The notes under the pieces are model-generated. The model worked only from the letters and a program-made list of their open reading frames with translations. It was not told the origin of the DNA and did no database searches. From NCBI GenBank assembly GCA_032164245.1, contig JAVMKO010000005.1:43924133-43988132 (forward strand): 64,000 nucleotides of DNA. Reading direction: 5' to 3'. Below are positions 22,500 to 33,712 of the stretch, in pieces (position 1 is the stretch's first letter; the number at the start of each line of letters is the position of its first letter). Position numbers and translations under genes: made by a program. Source of the stretch: Sternotherus odoratus (lineage: Eukaryota > Chordata > Testudines > Kinosternidae).

Positions 22500-23600
22500 C
22501 AGTCATCTCGGAGGAGGGTGAGGAGTACCCTGAGTTCCCACTGTAAGGACCGCTTGTCCCACAGCGGCATCCTCCATAGTCTGCTGCACGATGGCGTAGT
22601 GCGAAGCAAAAGTGTGGACCGAAGACCACGTCGCTGCTCTACAGATGTTGATGATCGGAGTGTGCGCCAGGAACGCTAATGGATGCGGCCTGAGCTCTAG
22701 TCGAATGCACTGTCAATGCTGGAGGAGTAACATTCGAAAGGTTATAGCAAAGTTTAATGCAAGATGTAATCCAGGCCGAGAGGCGCTGAGTAGAAATTGG
22801 TAATCCTTTCATCCTTTCTGCCACTGAAATAAAAAGTTGTGGAGATTTACGAAAAGACTTAGTCCTCTCAATATAAAAGGCTAAAGCCCTCCTTACATCT
22901 AACGAATGAAACATTCTTTCCCTGTTAGTCTGGTGGGGCTTGGGAAAGAATACCGGTAAAAACAAGTCTTGGTTCAAATGAAAGGGCGAGACTACTTTGG
23001 GAAGGAAGGCCGGATGAGGACGTAACTGGACCTTATCCTTATGGAAGACCATGTAGGGTGGCTCTGAAGTGAGCCCCCTAAGTTCAGAAACTCTATGGGC
23101 AGAAGTAATTGCTACCAAGAAGGCAGTATTCCATGAGAGATAAGAAAATGGGCAAGTGGCCATAGGCTCAAAGGGAGGCCTCATTAAGGCTGATAGAACC
23201 AGGTTGAGGTCCCATGGGGAGACAGGCTGACGTACCTGGGGGTACAACCTTTCCAAACCTTTTAGAAATCTGAGAACTAGGGGATTGCTAAACACCGAAG
23301 TGCCTCCAAAGCCTGGATGGAAAGCGGATATAGCAGCCAGGTGCACACGAACAGTAGAGAGCACTAATCCTTGCTGTTTCAGCTCAAGGAGGTAATCTAG
23401 GATACTGGAGATCGAAGAGGACAGGGGGTCCCTCCCTTTGCCCCGAGACCACAATGAGAAGCGCTTCCATTTGGCAGTGTACGTCACCCTCGTAGAAGGT
23501 TTCCTACTACCCAGGAGGATATCCCTGACGGAATCCGAGCATTGTAGCTCTGCAGGGTTCAGCCATGGATATTCCACGCCATGAGGTGGAGAGACTGCAG
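22500..23600 (-). pseudogene. DIRS tyrosine recombinase
   Basis: Catalyses integration of circular DIRS DNA in place of a DDE integrase. The core begins near TRVTYTAKWKRFSLW with an N-terminal SAM-like helical domain, then the box A arginine in SAHRVSELRGL, then the box B H-x-x-R in VHSTRAQA. The frame ends at 22639. The expected C-terminal tyrosine block is seen just beyond in another frame, as HTFASHYA (about 22590-22610), implying a one-base lesion near 22675. The frame is open far upstream (to 25398, 919 codons), overlapping the RT gene in another register. The N-terminal two thirds are probably not functional recombinase, and the true start is unknown. Confidence 0.82.
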
Positions 23601-25352
23601 GTTGGGATGTAACATTCGCCCGTGGTCCTGGGAGATTAACGTTGGTGACAGGGGAAGTGTTAACGGCCTCGTCACGCAGAGGGGCATCAGAACCGTGTAC
23701 CAATGTTGACGAGGCCAAGCTGGTGCTACAAGTATGAGGGACGCTTTGTCCTGCCGAGCCTTGAGCAATACTCTGTGAACAAGGGGGAATGGGGGAAATG
23801 CGTAGAGCAGGCCTCCCATCCATGGTATCTGAAATGCGTCCCCTTCCGAACCCGGGCTGAGGTTGAGGAGGGAGCAAAACCTCTGGCATTTCCTGTTGGC
23901 CTTGGTGGCGAACAGATCTATGAGGGGAAATCCCCACCTTAGGAAGATAGAATGGGCAATATCTGGCCTGAGGGACCATTTGTGGCCCCTGAACGAACGG
24001 CTGAGTGTGTCTGCCAGCACGTTCTGAGTCCCTGGGAGATAGGCGGCTGTGAGGGAGATCCCTCGGGGAATACAGAAATCCCAAAGTGCGAGGGCTTCCC
24101 TGCACAGGCGAGAGGAGCGAGCACCACCCTGTTTGTTTATATAAAACATCGTGGCTGTATTGTCTGTTAGAACTGACACACACTTGCCTTGTAACAGCGA
24201 CTGGAACGTCTGGCATGCTAGACGGACCGCTCTGAGTTCTCAAACATTGATGTGAAGGGTCAGCTCTTCCTGGGACCAGAGACCTTGAGTTCTGACCTCT
24301 CCGAGATGCGCTCCCCAGCCAAGGGCAGAAGCATCTGTTACTAGCGTCAGGGATGGTTGGGGCTTGTGGAATGGGACCCCGACACCCAAAGACCGGGGCT
24401 GGAGCCACCAGTGGAGGGAGCGTCTGACTTGTATTGGGAGAGTCACTACGAGGTCTAGTGGATCTCTGCGCTGGTTGTAGACACTCGCGAACCAGGCTTG
24501 TAGAGGTCTGAGGCGGAGTCTTGCATAGGGCACCACGTAAGTGCACGCTGTCATGTGGCCGAGGAGGACCATGCAGTTTCTGGCCATAGAGGTGGGAAAC
24601 TGGAGGAGTGAATGAATAATGTCCGAGATTGTCTTGGCTCGGGAAGGAGGTAGGAAGGCCCTTGCTCGCAGGGAATCTAGTATGACCCCAATAAACTCGA
24701 TCCTCTGGGTAGGAATGAGGGTCGATTTTGGTATGTTCAAGATAAGGCCTAACTTGAGGAATGTCGCCCTGATAAACTCTATGTGAATAGTTAGTTGGTC
24801 CTTTGAGCTTGCTCTTATGAGCCAATCGTCCAGGTAAGGGTAAACATGGATGCCCCTCCGTCTGAGGAAGGCTGCCACAATGGCCATGCATTTTGTGAAT
24901 ACCCTTGGAGCAGTGGAAAGTCCGAATGGGACCACTGTGAACTGGTAATGATGGGACCCGAGCACAAATCTTAGGAATTTCCTGTGACTCGGAATAATGG
25001 AAATATGGAAATACGCATCTTTTAAGTCGAGGGCAGCAAACCAGTCTCCGTGATCCATAGCTGGGATTATGGTGGCTAAGGATAGCATGCGAAACTTCAA
25101 CTTCTTTATGTAGGAGTTGAGGCCTCGCAGGTCTAGGATGGGGCGAAGACCACCTTTGGCCTTCGGGATAAGGAAATAACGGGAATAATACCCCCTGCCC
25201 TGAAATTCTTGAGGAACCTTCTCTATAGCTCCCAGAGATAAGAGGGTATGTACCTCCTGGTCTAGGAGTTGCTCGTGAGATGGGTCCCTGAAGAGGGACG
25301 GGGAGGGGGAATGGTTGGGTGGGAGGGTGTGAAATTGGATAGAGTATCCCAC
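23559..25352 (-). pseudogene. DIRS reverse transcriptase / RNase H / methyltransferase-like
   Basis: RT motifs in order: GGLRPILDLRGLNSYIKKL, DHGDWFAALDLKDAYFHI (catalytic Asp), VVPFGLSTAPRVFTK and the active-site HVYPYLDDWLI. RNase H follows with VTDASALGWGAHLG, LTDNTATMFYINKQGG and LPGTQNVLADTLS. The end (LYAFPPFPLVHRVLL and a LILVAPAWPRQHW block) is the methyltransferase-like region found in DIRS elements. The frame is open from 25352 to 23559 except for one TGA at 24240, which fits decay of a CpG arginine codon. About 600 codons, normal for the family. It lies directly upstream of, and overlaps, the recombinase. Confidence 0.87.
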
Positions 25353-25482
25353 TTCTACGAGGCTGAGTACCCACCTGTCTGAGGTAATACGGCACCACGC
25401 CTAGTAGAAGTGGGATAGACGATTCACAAAGGGTTGTGAGGCTAACGATCGGAAGGCTGGTTCGGAGTCCTCGTGCGCACCT

Positions 25483-27746
25483 TCAAAAGTTTGGCCTGGA
25501 AGGTTGGTTCGCACCCGAATTTTGGGGTTGTCGTGAGCCAGAGCGCGGGCGACCGCGGTTAGCCCCCCTTCCACCCCTCCTGGGTTGATCCCTCCTAGCA
25601 GGGGGGGCTTGGTAGGATCTTGCCGGAGGGGGAGGGGGTGGTCTGAATGGCCTCCTCTGGTTTTGAGGGGTGTGGAGGCCCAATGACCTAAGCATTGCCC
25701 TAGAATCTTTCATTGACTGGAGCTTCTTGTCCGTATCAAGGGCGAATAAGCCCTGCTTATCAAATGGTAGGTCTTGAATCGTGGCCTGTACTGGGGGAGG
25801 GATCCCGGATACCTGTAGCCCACGACGCATAATGAGCCCCGTTGCCAGCTGTCTGGAAGCTGAGTCCGCTGCATCCAAGGCTGCCTGAAGTGCCGCTCTA
25901 GATACCAACCTGCCCTCATCAACGATGGCCTTAAACTCTTTGGCTGAGTCCTTAGGCAGACGGTCTTCAAACTTATTCAGGGCGGACCACGAATTGTAGA
26001 AATATTGCCCCAAAGCGGCCTGTTGGTTAGAGATGCGAAGTTGGAGTGCCGCTGAGGAGTATACCTTTCTCCCGAGTAAGTCCAACTTCTTGGCATCGTG
26101 AGACCTAGGAGTGGGACCTGTCTGACCCTGTCACTCACGATGGTTGACTGCGTCGGCGACTAGGGAGCCCAGTGGTGGATGAGTGAAAAGGAACTCATAG
26201 CCACTCCTTGGTGCAAAATACCTCCTTTCTACACCCCTAGCTGTTGGTAGGAGTGAGGAAGGCGTCTGTCATAAATTTTCCATCGTTCTCTGGATTCTTC
26301 TTATGAAGGGCAGAGCTACTCTAGATGGAGCATCTGTGGACAAAATGTCTACTGTGGGGTCTTCCTCCTCCTCAACCTCTTCCAACTGTAGGTTAAGGTT
26401 TTGTGCCACCCTACGTAATAGGTCTTGATGCCCCCTTACATCCATAGGAGGCAGAGTAGTCGTGGAACCCGCAACTGCTTCATCTGGCGAAGAAGACGAA
26501 GAAGTAAAATGCGGTTCCTCAGACTGCTGTACCTCACGAAGGGGTTGGTCCTCATCAACAGGATGGGTGCCGTATATTTCCGTAGCAGCAGGTTGGGTAA
26601 CCGACGGACCCGGTACCGGCTCATCTGCAGCAGCCTCGGACGGGGGTCTAGTTATGGTAGGAGATACCGGACCCCGCAGCACCGAGGGCAACGACGCCAA
26701 CATGGATGGCGGCCCCTGGGCTTGATGGAAGGCAAATGGCCACTGCCTTGAGTTTCCATCGGCCAAACGGGAGGGCGCCTATGGTGCGAAGAGTGACGGT
26801 GCCGAGAGTGATGAGAACGGGACGAGTGCCTACTATGTCTCGACCTCGATCTCGACGACCCCGCATCCGACTCCGAGGAATAGTCAGAATTCGACCATGG
26901 TGGTGCGGTGCCGTCCGGTGCCACAACACCTTGATTGTGAATCATCGTGGGCTTCCCAGGGTGTCGAATGGCAGACGAACTGGAATGCGATGGTGCGGCG
27001 AGAGCCAGTGCCGAGGAGACCCTGTCCCGCAGTGCCGTGCCTTGTAATGATGACGCCGCGGAGGTAGAAGGTGCTGGAGTCGGTGGCATAGGCGGAATAA
27101 TCGGTACCGATGTTCGGGTTACCGGTGCCAGGGCCACGAATTGCGGGACAGGATCTCTGGTAAGATCCAGGAGATCGGTCACCGCCGCATAAGCCTCTGG
27201 GGTCGACGGCATGTCCAACCCAGGCTGTTCTCTCTCCGGAGAGAGACTCACGTCCAGGGAGGCAGCTCCACCCTCAGCGGAGGAGGCTGCTGGTGCCGGC
27301 TCGGTACGGGGCCTGTGAGAGCGCTCCGGAGCCATTTGCACCGATGAGGGATCACCCGGAGACTTACGAGCCGGGGAGCGCCCTCTAGACTTCTTTGATG
27401 GTACCGGCGACTGAGATCGGTGCCGTCGCGAGCTAGTCACATGGTGCCGAGGCGATCGGTGCCGGGAAGACTTCCTGCCTTTCGGTGCCGCGGTACCGCG
27501 GACCGACGCCGGTGCGCTGCTGGAGGTGGAAGGCTCAGCGTGGGGCTGTAAGGCGGACTCCATCAGGATGAGTTTAAGACGGGAATCCCTCTCTTTCTTC
27601 GTGCGGGGTTTGAAGCCTTTACAGATGTTACAGCGCTCAGTTTGGTGACCCTCCCCCAAGCACTTTAAACAGCGGGAGTGAGGGTCACTAACTGGCATCG
27701 GGTTCCCGCACTCTTTACAAGTTTTAAACCCCGGTGCCCCAGGCAT
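25483..27746 (-). pseudogene. DIRS ORF1 (gag-like), frame-broken
   Basis: Translation begins MPGAPGFKTCKECGNPMP and carries a Cys/His cluster (C-x2-C, then HSRCLKCLGEGHQTERC), likely a zinc-binding nucleic-acid module. A long Ser/Arg/His-rich region follows (RS-like repeats around 26860-27000). The C-terminal part (26085-25483) is helical (SNQQAALGQYFYNSWSALNK) and ends in an Arg/Gly/Pro-rich tail. Frame changes near 26700 and 26270 and a stop near 26133 separate the three pieces. It presumably packages element RNA. It lacks the retroviral capsid signature. The ATG is chosen because it heads the zinc cluster close to the terminal repeat. Confidence 0.78.
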
Positions 27747-27910
27747 AACCCGGCGCCAAGGAACAAACTACAAAACTATCTAACTATACAACTATACTAT
27801 TAAACAACTATAACACTAACTACCTATAACAACTACAACTATCTATAAATACAACACGAGACCGCAAATATCTGAGAGTACAATTGCTGTTCCAGCGACC
27901 GCCAAGGACG

Positions 27911-28075
27911 GAAAGAAGGAACTGAGCGGGGGATGGGTCAGCAGGGGCATATATACATTGCCATAAGAGCGCCACTCCAGGGGTCGCCCCTGCCGACCCT
28001 ATGGGTACCGCTAGGGAAAAGCTTTCCGGGACCGTGCATGCGCGGTACGCACACACATCTTGGAATGCACATGAG
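27911..28075. repeat. DIRS inverted terminal repeat, right
   Basis: Reverse complement of 22190-22357. Lies upstream of ORF1 in element orientation, so it should contain the start of transcription. About 165 bases of overall similarity. Confidence 0.85.
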
Positions 28076-28100
28076 CAATCACTCGAAGAAGAACAGTTTC

Positions 28101-28820
28101 TGTTCCCAAAACACTGGAAAATTGTTTAAGTTGCAAAAAATATTATCCAGAGCTTTGGAAACAGGTTCTTAATTAGTTGAAACTATTTGCTTTGATGCAA
28201 TATCATTTCCTGCACAGTAACTCTCTAAGATTTCATGCAATCAAAGAGGTCAGAGTTACAGGTGAAAGAGGCAAATTTAATACAAAATGCTCATGAGTTA
28301 ATTGCTGCTCTCAAGCAGTGGAGGGAACTCATGCAGACAGAGCACTCAATGTATATTAATATGATGGGGAGACAATTTCTGGTCAGATCAGGGATAGAAA
28401 ATACTTAGGTTCCAGACAAAATTCCACACCAGCATACCAAAAATGATTAAGTAGGACACATTTGTGACATGCAGAAGTACATGGTGTTTCCTTTAATAAG
28501 CTACTTATTTATAACCGTTAAATGTACACATTTCTCAGTAGATTTCACTCCTTTTAGGTGTCATTTCAAGCAACATATTTAGAAATTCTTCACAGTGTCC
28601 TTGCTGTAATATTGCAAGTACCCAAATTAACTCCAGGTCCCACCAACTATTTCAGGCATCCTTCTGGTTCACAAAGTAAACTTGCCTCTCTTGAGTCACC
28701 ATCACTGTGCTTGGCTCTACAGTTCATCTCTCAATGAGTTCCTTATGCCTCTAGACTTTCTGGAATTGAGCTGAAAATTTTTGGTTTTCAATTATTGTTT
28801 GGTTTTCAATTATGGTTTTC
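28101..28820. other. No gene seen
   Basis: AT-rich sequence without recognisable ORF or repeat termini; may be host DNA. Confidence 0.4.
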
Positions 28821-29018
28821 TAGAATCATAGAATATCAGGGTTGGAAGGGACCTCGGGAGATCATCTAGTCCAACCCCCTGCTCAAAGCAGGACCAATCC
28901 CCAATTAAATCATCCAACAGATTTTTGCCCCCTATCCCTAAATGGCCTCCTCAAGGAGGGGGCTCACAACCCTGGGTTTAGCAGGCCAATGCTCAAACCA
29001 CTGAGCTATCCCTCTGCC
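28821..29018 (-). repeat. tRNA-derived SINE with CR1-like tail (full)
   Basis: Reading minus, the head has the gagggatagctcagtggttt box A and the tRNA-like middle (cctgctaaacccagggttgt), then the CR1-type tail with ggacctcgg-like end and ATTCTATGATTCTA terminus. About 198 bp, the most complete copy in the window. Confidence 0.85.
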
Positions 29019-29422
29019 AACATCTGGGTAATACAGAGAAAGGAGCAGTGGACCAGGAGAAGGAGGGGGTGGGGAGTCTATGCTGTGTTTGGAAAAGGTG
29101 CGGGAAAGTATTTTGGAAATCTGAAAAGGAGACTGTATGTGAAAGCTCACAATATGAGTAGGGGGCAGAAAGGGATTTTTTTTTCCCTGATGAATTCTGG
29201 GGTGTGTGTGTTATTGGGTTTTGTTTTGTTTCTTGTCTCCTTTCTCTGATGCATCAGAGGTGTCCACAACTGGAGATGAAACACTTGGCAGGGTAGGATG
29301 ATGTTATGAGATGGTACTGAGAATTCTCTCTCAGATGCTTTCCTGGCAGGTATTGCTTACATGCTCAATGTCTAATTTGTTCCCAGATTTGGGGACAGGA
29401 AGGAAATTTTCCCCAGGTCAGT

Positions 29423-30190
29423 TTGGCAAATTCTCAAACGGACCTCCAAGAGAAGACTGATAGGGTAGATAGAGCGGCTAGATGCGTGGGGCTTAAGATC
29501 CATACTGATAAGAGCAAGATAACGAAAGCAAAAACAGCAAGCTCGGTGAAGACAGTCATACATGATGTGGAATTAGAAGAGGTGAATGATTTCAAATATC
29601 TTGGTAGTTACATATCAGCTGATGGTAACATTGAGAAAGAGATATCCACCAGAATTAGTCTTGCAGCAAATGCTTTCAACAGACTTCAAAACATCTGGAA
29701 GTCATCAGTCCTTCAAACTAAAACTAAAGTAAAGATCTACAGGTTGAATGTCCGCTCTGTATTGCTCTATGTGGCGGAAACGTGGAGGACCAACAAGAAG
29801 ATAGAAAGTCGACTCCGGAGTTTCGAAGGAAGGTGTCTTAGGCGCATCCTTAACATACACTGGTCGCAACGTGTCACCAATAGAGAAGTGAGCCGACTAA
29901 CAGGCATTAACAACATAGTGGATGAGGTGAAACAACGAAGATGGAGATGGTTGGGGCACGTGTTGAGAATGGATACTACCAGACATCCTTACACTGCTCT
30001 TAGATGGACACCACAGGGAAAAAGAAGGAGAGGTAGACCGCTGGGAACGTGTCGAAGAACTATCAAAGGCGAAATGAAAAATATGGGAAAGACCTGGGAT
30101 GAAATCTATTGGTTAGCCCAAGATCGAGTCGAATGGAGAAGAATGGTTGGCGCCTTATGCTCCACTAGGAGCGAAGAGGATTAACTAACT
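29423..30190 (+). pseudogene. RTE-like LINE, 3' end of reverse transcriptase ORF
   Basis: An open frame of about 253 codons contains the post-RT thumb motif DFKYLGSYISADGNIEKEI, then LLYVAETWRT, a basic RRWRWLGHVLRM motif, and a terminal AQDRVEWRRMVGALC block. The same layout occurs in RTE-clade LINEs such as BovB. The frame is open to its natural stop and is followed by a taactaactaac-like tail. The RT catalytic core is missing, so this is 5' truncated. Confidence 0.7.
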
Positions 30191-30915
30191 AACAGTTTGG
30201 CAGGAACCTTTGGGGCTTTTTCACCTCCCTATAACATGGGGCATCGTTACCTGCTGGGTTCATCTGGGTATATCTCACTTAAGAGATTTTTCTGTTCAAG
30301 GTAGTATGATCTGACAATAGGATTTTATTAGCAGTATGAAGCTAGAAGAAACAATATAACCCAAATTGTAGAAGTTATAGGCAAGACTGTTTGCTGATTT
30401 TCTGAGGCACTGCAGTATGAGACAGCATTCCTGACAACAATATCAGAAGAGGCTTTCATCTCACTAGCTGGAAGTACTTAATGAAGGAATGTATTGAGGA
30501 CCACATGGGCCACCTCTGCAGATCTTCTCTAAACATGTGGACATCTCCCACCAAGAGGCCACTGCTGCTCTTTGGGAGCCTGACCTGAGAGAAGGCAAAG
30601 ACAAGCTCTTTATCTTATCTGCCTCAGATATACCCAACCTGAGCCACTTAGATGTGCCTTATCATCTTTTAGAACCAGATAAAGAAAGGGAAGCCAAGCA
30701 TCAAGTGACTCAGACCCAACAGCCAGCCAAAATAGTCAGCACAAATCCTGACAAATTAACCGGAAATTTCTTGTCCAGGTTTTGTTTAGCAAAAGGATTT
30801 TGTGCAAAGGTATTTCACCATCTACAGATGCAGACAGGCTCCTAGTGGCATTTACAAAAGCACCTGAGCAGGTTGGATGCCCAACTCACAAAAGCACCTG
30901 GCTTCCACTGAAAGT
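30191..30915. other. No gene seen
   Basis: A 102-codon plus-strand frame at 30537-30845 has no domain and no start context or splice signals that set it apart. I treat it as chance. Confidence 0.35.
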
Positions 30916-31830
30916 TTTGTGCCAAGGGCCATTTGGACATTTATAATGTCCTTCGCGGGCCGCTCTCCCCCCCCCCCCCCCCGCGGGCCGCTCCCCCCGG
31001 AAGCCCAGGCTGGCAACGGGAGCTGAGACCCCAGCTGGCAAGGGGCCAGTGGGGGAACCCCAAAGCAGTGGCAAGCGGAGTGCTTAGCCCTGCACTGCTT
31101 TGGGGTTTCCCCCACTGACCCCTTGCCAACCGGGGGGGGGGGGGGGGGGTCCTGCCACCTGCCCCAGTCAGCTCCCGCTGTCAGCCTGGGTGTAGGGGGT
31201 GATCTTGCTTTACCCCCGCCCAGCCTCCCCCCAATCTAACTGCGTTCCCTCCCCCACCCCTGCCTGGCCCAGCCCATGCCACCAAACCTAACCTCCTCCC
31301 CACCCCTCCCTGTCCAGCCTGGCCTCCCCCCCCCCCCCACCCTTCACCGTCCGCTCCCTCACCCCATGCAGCCTAGTCTCCTGCCCCCCTGCCCACCCGC
31401 CCTGGCTCCCCCTTCACCGGCGGCTCCCTCTGGCGCTTCCCGGCCCCTTCGCTCAGAGTGGAACCGCGCATACCTGGCCGGCGGCTGCGGCGCATCTTCT
31501 GCCTGCGCCCGCTCACTTGTGGCGCGCAGGCCACGGCCCTCCCTCCGCCGCAGCCCACTGGCTCCCCGTGCCCAGCCTGCTGCGAGGGGGAAGGCGCCGG
31601 CGCCGCTTTCCCCTCAGCCGCGCCCACTGCCGCCGCCTCACTGCTTCCGCCATGCCGCTCTGCCCGCAGGCCCGGCGACAAGGGGAACTACGGCCTGTCG
31701 CCGGTCTGCTCCCACCGCCACGTTGGTCCGGCCAGCTCTACGGCGGAGATTTGGAGACCCACCTGCGGGCTGGACCAAATGACTTGGTGGGCCGTATACG
31801 GCCCGGAGGCCGGAGGTTCCCTACCCCTGC
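30916..31830. mobile_element. GC-rich hAT-type element, left end lost
   Basis: The right end ggaggttccctacccctg matches the hAT right terminus at 22077-22094, and the left body (tgccaagggccattt) matches 21482-21495 just inside the left terminus. The core has the gctggcaaggggccag module and CpG-rich sequence (31430-31700). The true left TIR is missing. A poly-G run (about 31131-31149) disrupts it. Confidence 0.72.
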
Positions 31831-31839
31831 CATAGCTGG

Positions 31840-31990
31840 TTTAAGATTAGCAGCCGTGTTAGTCTGTATCCATAAATAAGACAAGGAAGACTTTGTAGCA
31901 TCTTAGAGACTAACCAGTTTATTTCAGCATAAGCTTTCGTGGGCTATAGCCCACTTCATCAGATGCATAGAATGGAACAGAAGTAAGATG
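31840..31990 (-). repeat. Penelope-like element tail with hammerhead-type core
   Basis: Reading minus, motifs occur in the order GCAT, CTGATGA, GTGGGC, a short loop, GCCCAC, GAAA, GCTT, ATGC (31918-31970). This is the hammerhead ribozyme core with complementary stem I and stem II arms. The flank tctgtatccataaata and actaacc phrases match Penelope tails at 54428 and 58790. No protein remains here. Confidence 0.72.
31925..31968 (-). ncRNA. Hammerhead-ribozyme-like motif
   Basis: The core CTGATGA...GAAA with a six-base stem II (GTGGGC/GCCCAC) is intact, flanked by GCAT/ATGC as a possible stem I. Stem III is only GC, so it would work in a dimer or with help. Whether it cleaves is an inference. 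Confidence 0.5.
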
Positions 31991-32153
31991 CATTTATATA
32001 AACAGAAAGCAAAAAAAAAAGTTGTACATTAGCATACCAATTCTAAGAGGCTGTTTAATTTGGATGGGCCATTATCAGCAGGAGAAAAAATACCTTTTGA
32101 AATGGATGTCTGTGTCTGGCAGCAGATAACAACTATGGAAGGTAAATTAACTA

Positions 32154-32324
32154 GGGAAAGGCATTCAATCAGTGTAATGAGAGAACCATTCACAAGTTCT
32201 ATTTAGCCCTTGGTTTATTGTGTCCAAATTGAACACAATAAACCAAGGGCTAAATCTATTTACTTGCGAATCTACTTGCAAAATGGTTCTCTCATTTGGA
32301 TACTAATTGATTGCCTTTCCCAAT
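32154..32324. repeat. Imperfect 170-bp palindrome
   Basis: An inverted repeat with a 20-bp perfect inner arm, tagcccttggtttattgtgt, around a 9-base loop at about 32225. It extends outward with gaps to gagagaaccat and gggaaaggca on both sides. Confidence 0.75.
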
Positions 32325-32379
32325 CGTCCACTTCTTGTAAGCTTCTTTTTTGCATTTAAGATCAGCAAGGATTTCACTG

Positions 32380-32565
32380 TTAAGGCAAGCTGGTCACCTG
32401 CCATATTTACTATTCTTTCTACACATCGGGATGATTGGTTCCTGCATCCTCAAGAAGGATTCTTTAAAATACAGCCAGCTCTCCTGTACTCCTTTCCCCT
32501 TCATGTTATTCTCCCAGGGGATCCTGCCTATCAGTTCCCTGAAGGAGCTAAAGTCTGCTTTGTCC
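32380..32565 (-). repeat. CR1 LINE fragment (endonuclease-RT linker)
   Basis: Minus-strand frame includes ENNMKGKGVQESWLYFKESF, almost identical to the CR1 copy at 58290-58460. Short, 5' and 3' truncated. Confidence 0.7.
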
Positions 32566-32589
32566 TTTGTTAACACTTATTAGCATAAG

Positions 32590-33640
32590 ATATAAGAGTA
32601 TCAAAAAATCAAACCCAAAATTATATCCCAGGCTAACAAACAGACCTAGATACTAACAGTATGCATCACTCCTAACACTCTTCAGCAAAGAGCTATGTCC
32701 ATCCTGCACATAGCTCTGAAGGAGCACAAAACTGGCAGGAAATTGATATATCTTGATCTGAGTAGTGACTCATTTTCATAGAAAGAGACATTTACCCCGC
32801 GACAAAATTCTATACTACTGAGTTTTCAGTTATTGCACAAAATTACTAAGGACAGACATGCTGTCATGTGGTCTGATGGCTGCTCCTTGGAGCACTGCAG
32901 AAAAGGTGCATTCTAAGAGGCCTACTGCAAGACTAGTCAGTGGTTTCATAAAAGTACTTTATAAAAGGTAGGCAGGATTTGATACACATATTATGGTTTG
33001 ATCAACTTCACCTTGTCTTAATGTATATTTTTGGCATTTCTTCTTTCAACCAATATTTGCTTAAGCAAATTTCACTGCACAGGAACTTTACAGACTTTGA
33101 AATAGGCTTATTCCACTTCACTGCTCAGACAAACTCAGAACATGACATGGTTATACAGCAGTCCCTTGTTAACACTTTCTTTTATGGCTGATTTCCAGGC
33201 TTTCACTGAGTCTCCATTGCCAATGATTTGGCAAGAACAGCCATTTTCTTAGCAGGTGTCTCTCAGGATATTTCTGCAGAGCAATCACACTTCCATCAAT
33301 AGATCAGGTTGTTCCATGGCAGTTACAATAGGGAGATCATTGAGATGGATTTGAGTCCAAGGAGGACCCAACAAAGCAGGAGGCAAACCTGGAACATCCA
33401 GGGATTAATCTGCGAGCAAAATCTAAGAAGGCCAGCAGACCACACATCTCCCTGGTCTCCTGTCAGTGGCATGTCATTTATATGTCTCAGGTGGAGAGAG
33501 CCTGTGAGCAGAACTTATTCTGTGAGTTAGACGTAGGAACAGATACAAACAGGAGAGTGGTACAGATGGGATGGGATGTAAGTTGCCCTACATAGCTGGT
33601 ATTGGTTAGCAGTTACTTTGTGGAAGTTCTCTGGCCTGTG
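32590..33640. other. No gene seen
   Basis: AT-rich sequence without a convincing coding frame. The 70-codon frame at 32979-33191 has no domain. Likely host intergenic DNA. Confidence 0.35.
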
Positions 33641-33644
33641 ACCT

Positions 33645-33712
33645 ACAGGAGGTCAGACTTCAGCTTCAAAATGGTCCCTTCTGGCCTTGGAATCTATGAA
33701 TTCTTACAAGTT
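33645..33712 (+). repeat. CR1-type tail fragment
   Basis: Segment tggtcccttctggccttgga with tctatgaattc terminus, the 3' end of a CR1 family seen in minus orientation at 2935. Confidence 0.5.

Larger units (their letters stand above)
22143..28100 (-). mobile_element. DIRS-type tyrosine-recombinase retrotransposon
   Basis: Inverted terminal repeats (22190-22357 and 27911-28075) enclose minus-strand ORFs in DIRS order: gag-like ORF1, RT/RNase H with a methyltransferase-like region, and a tyrosine recombinase. A compact block at about 22402-22490 is complementary to the two outer ends, as expected for the internal complementary region that DIRS elements use to circularise. No protease, integrase or target duplication is seen, also as expected. 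Several frame lesions make it inactive, though decay is light. Confidence 0.9.

Noticed and set aside
22639..25398. A single 919-residue protein
   Set aside because: Only the last third has recombinase motifs; upstream it is an overlapping frame over the RT. Kept as a question, not a gene call.
28990..29018. tRNA gene
   Set aside because: The tRNA-like boxes are part of a SINE head; there is no acceptor stem or full cloverleaf, and the CR1-like tail follows.
31276..31879. Several 100-170 codon frames read as candidate genes
   Set aside because: They overlap in three frames within the GC-rich hAT-type element and have no start or splice context.
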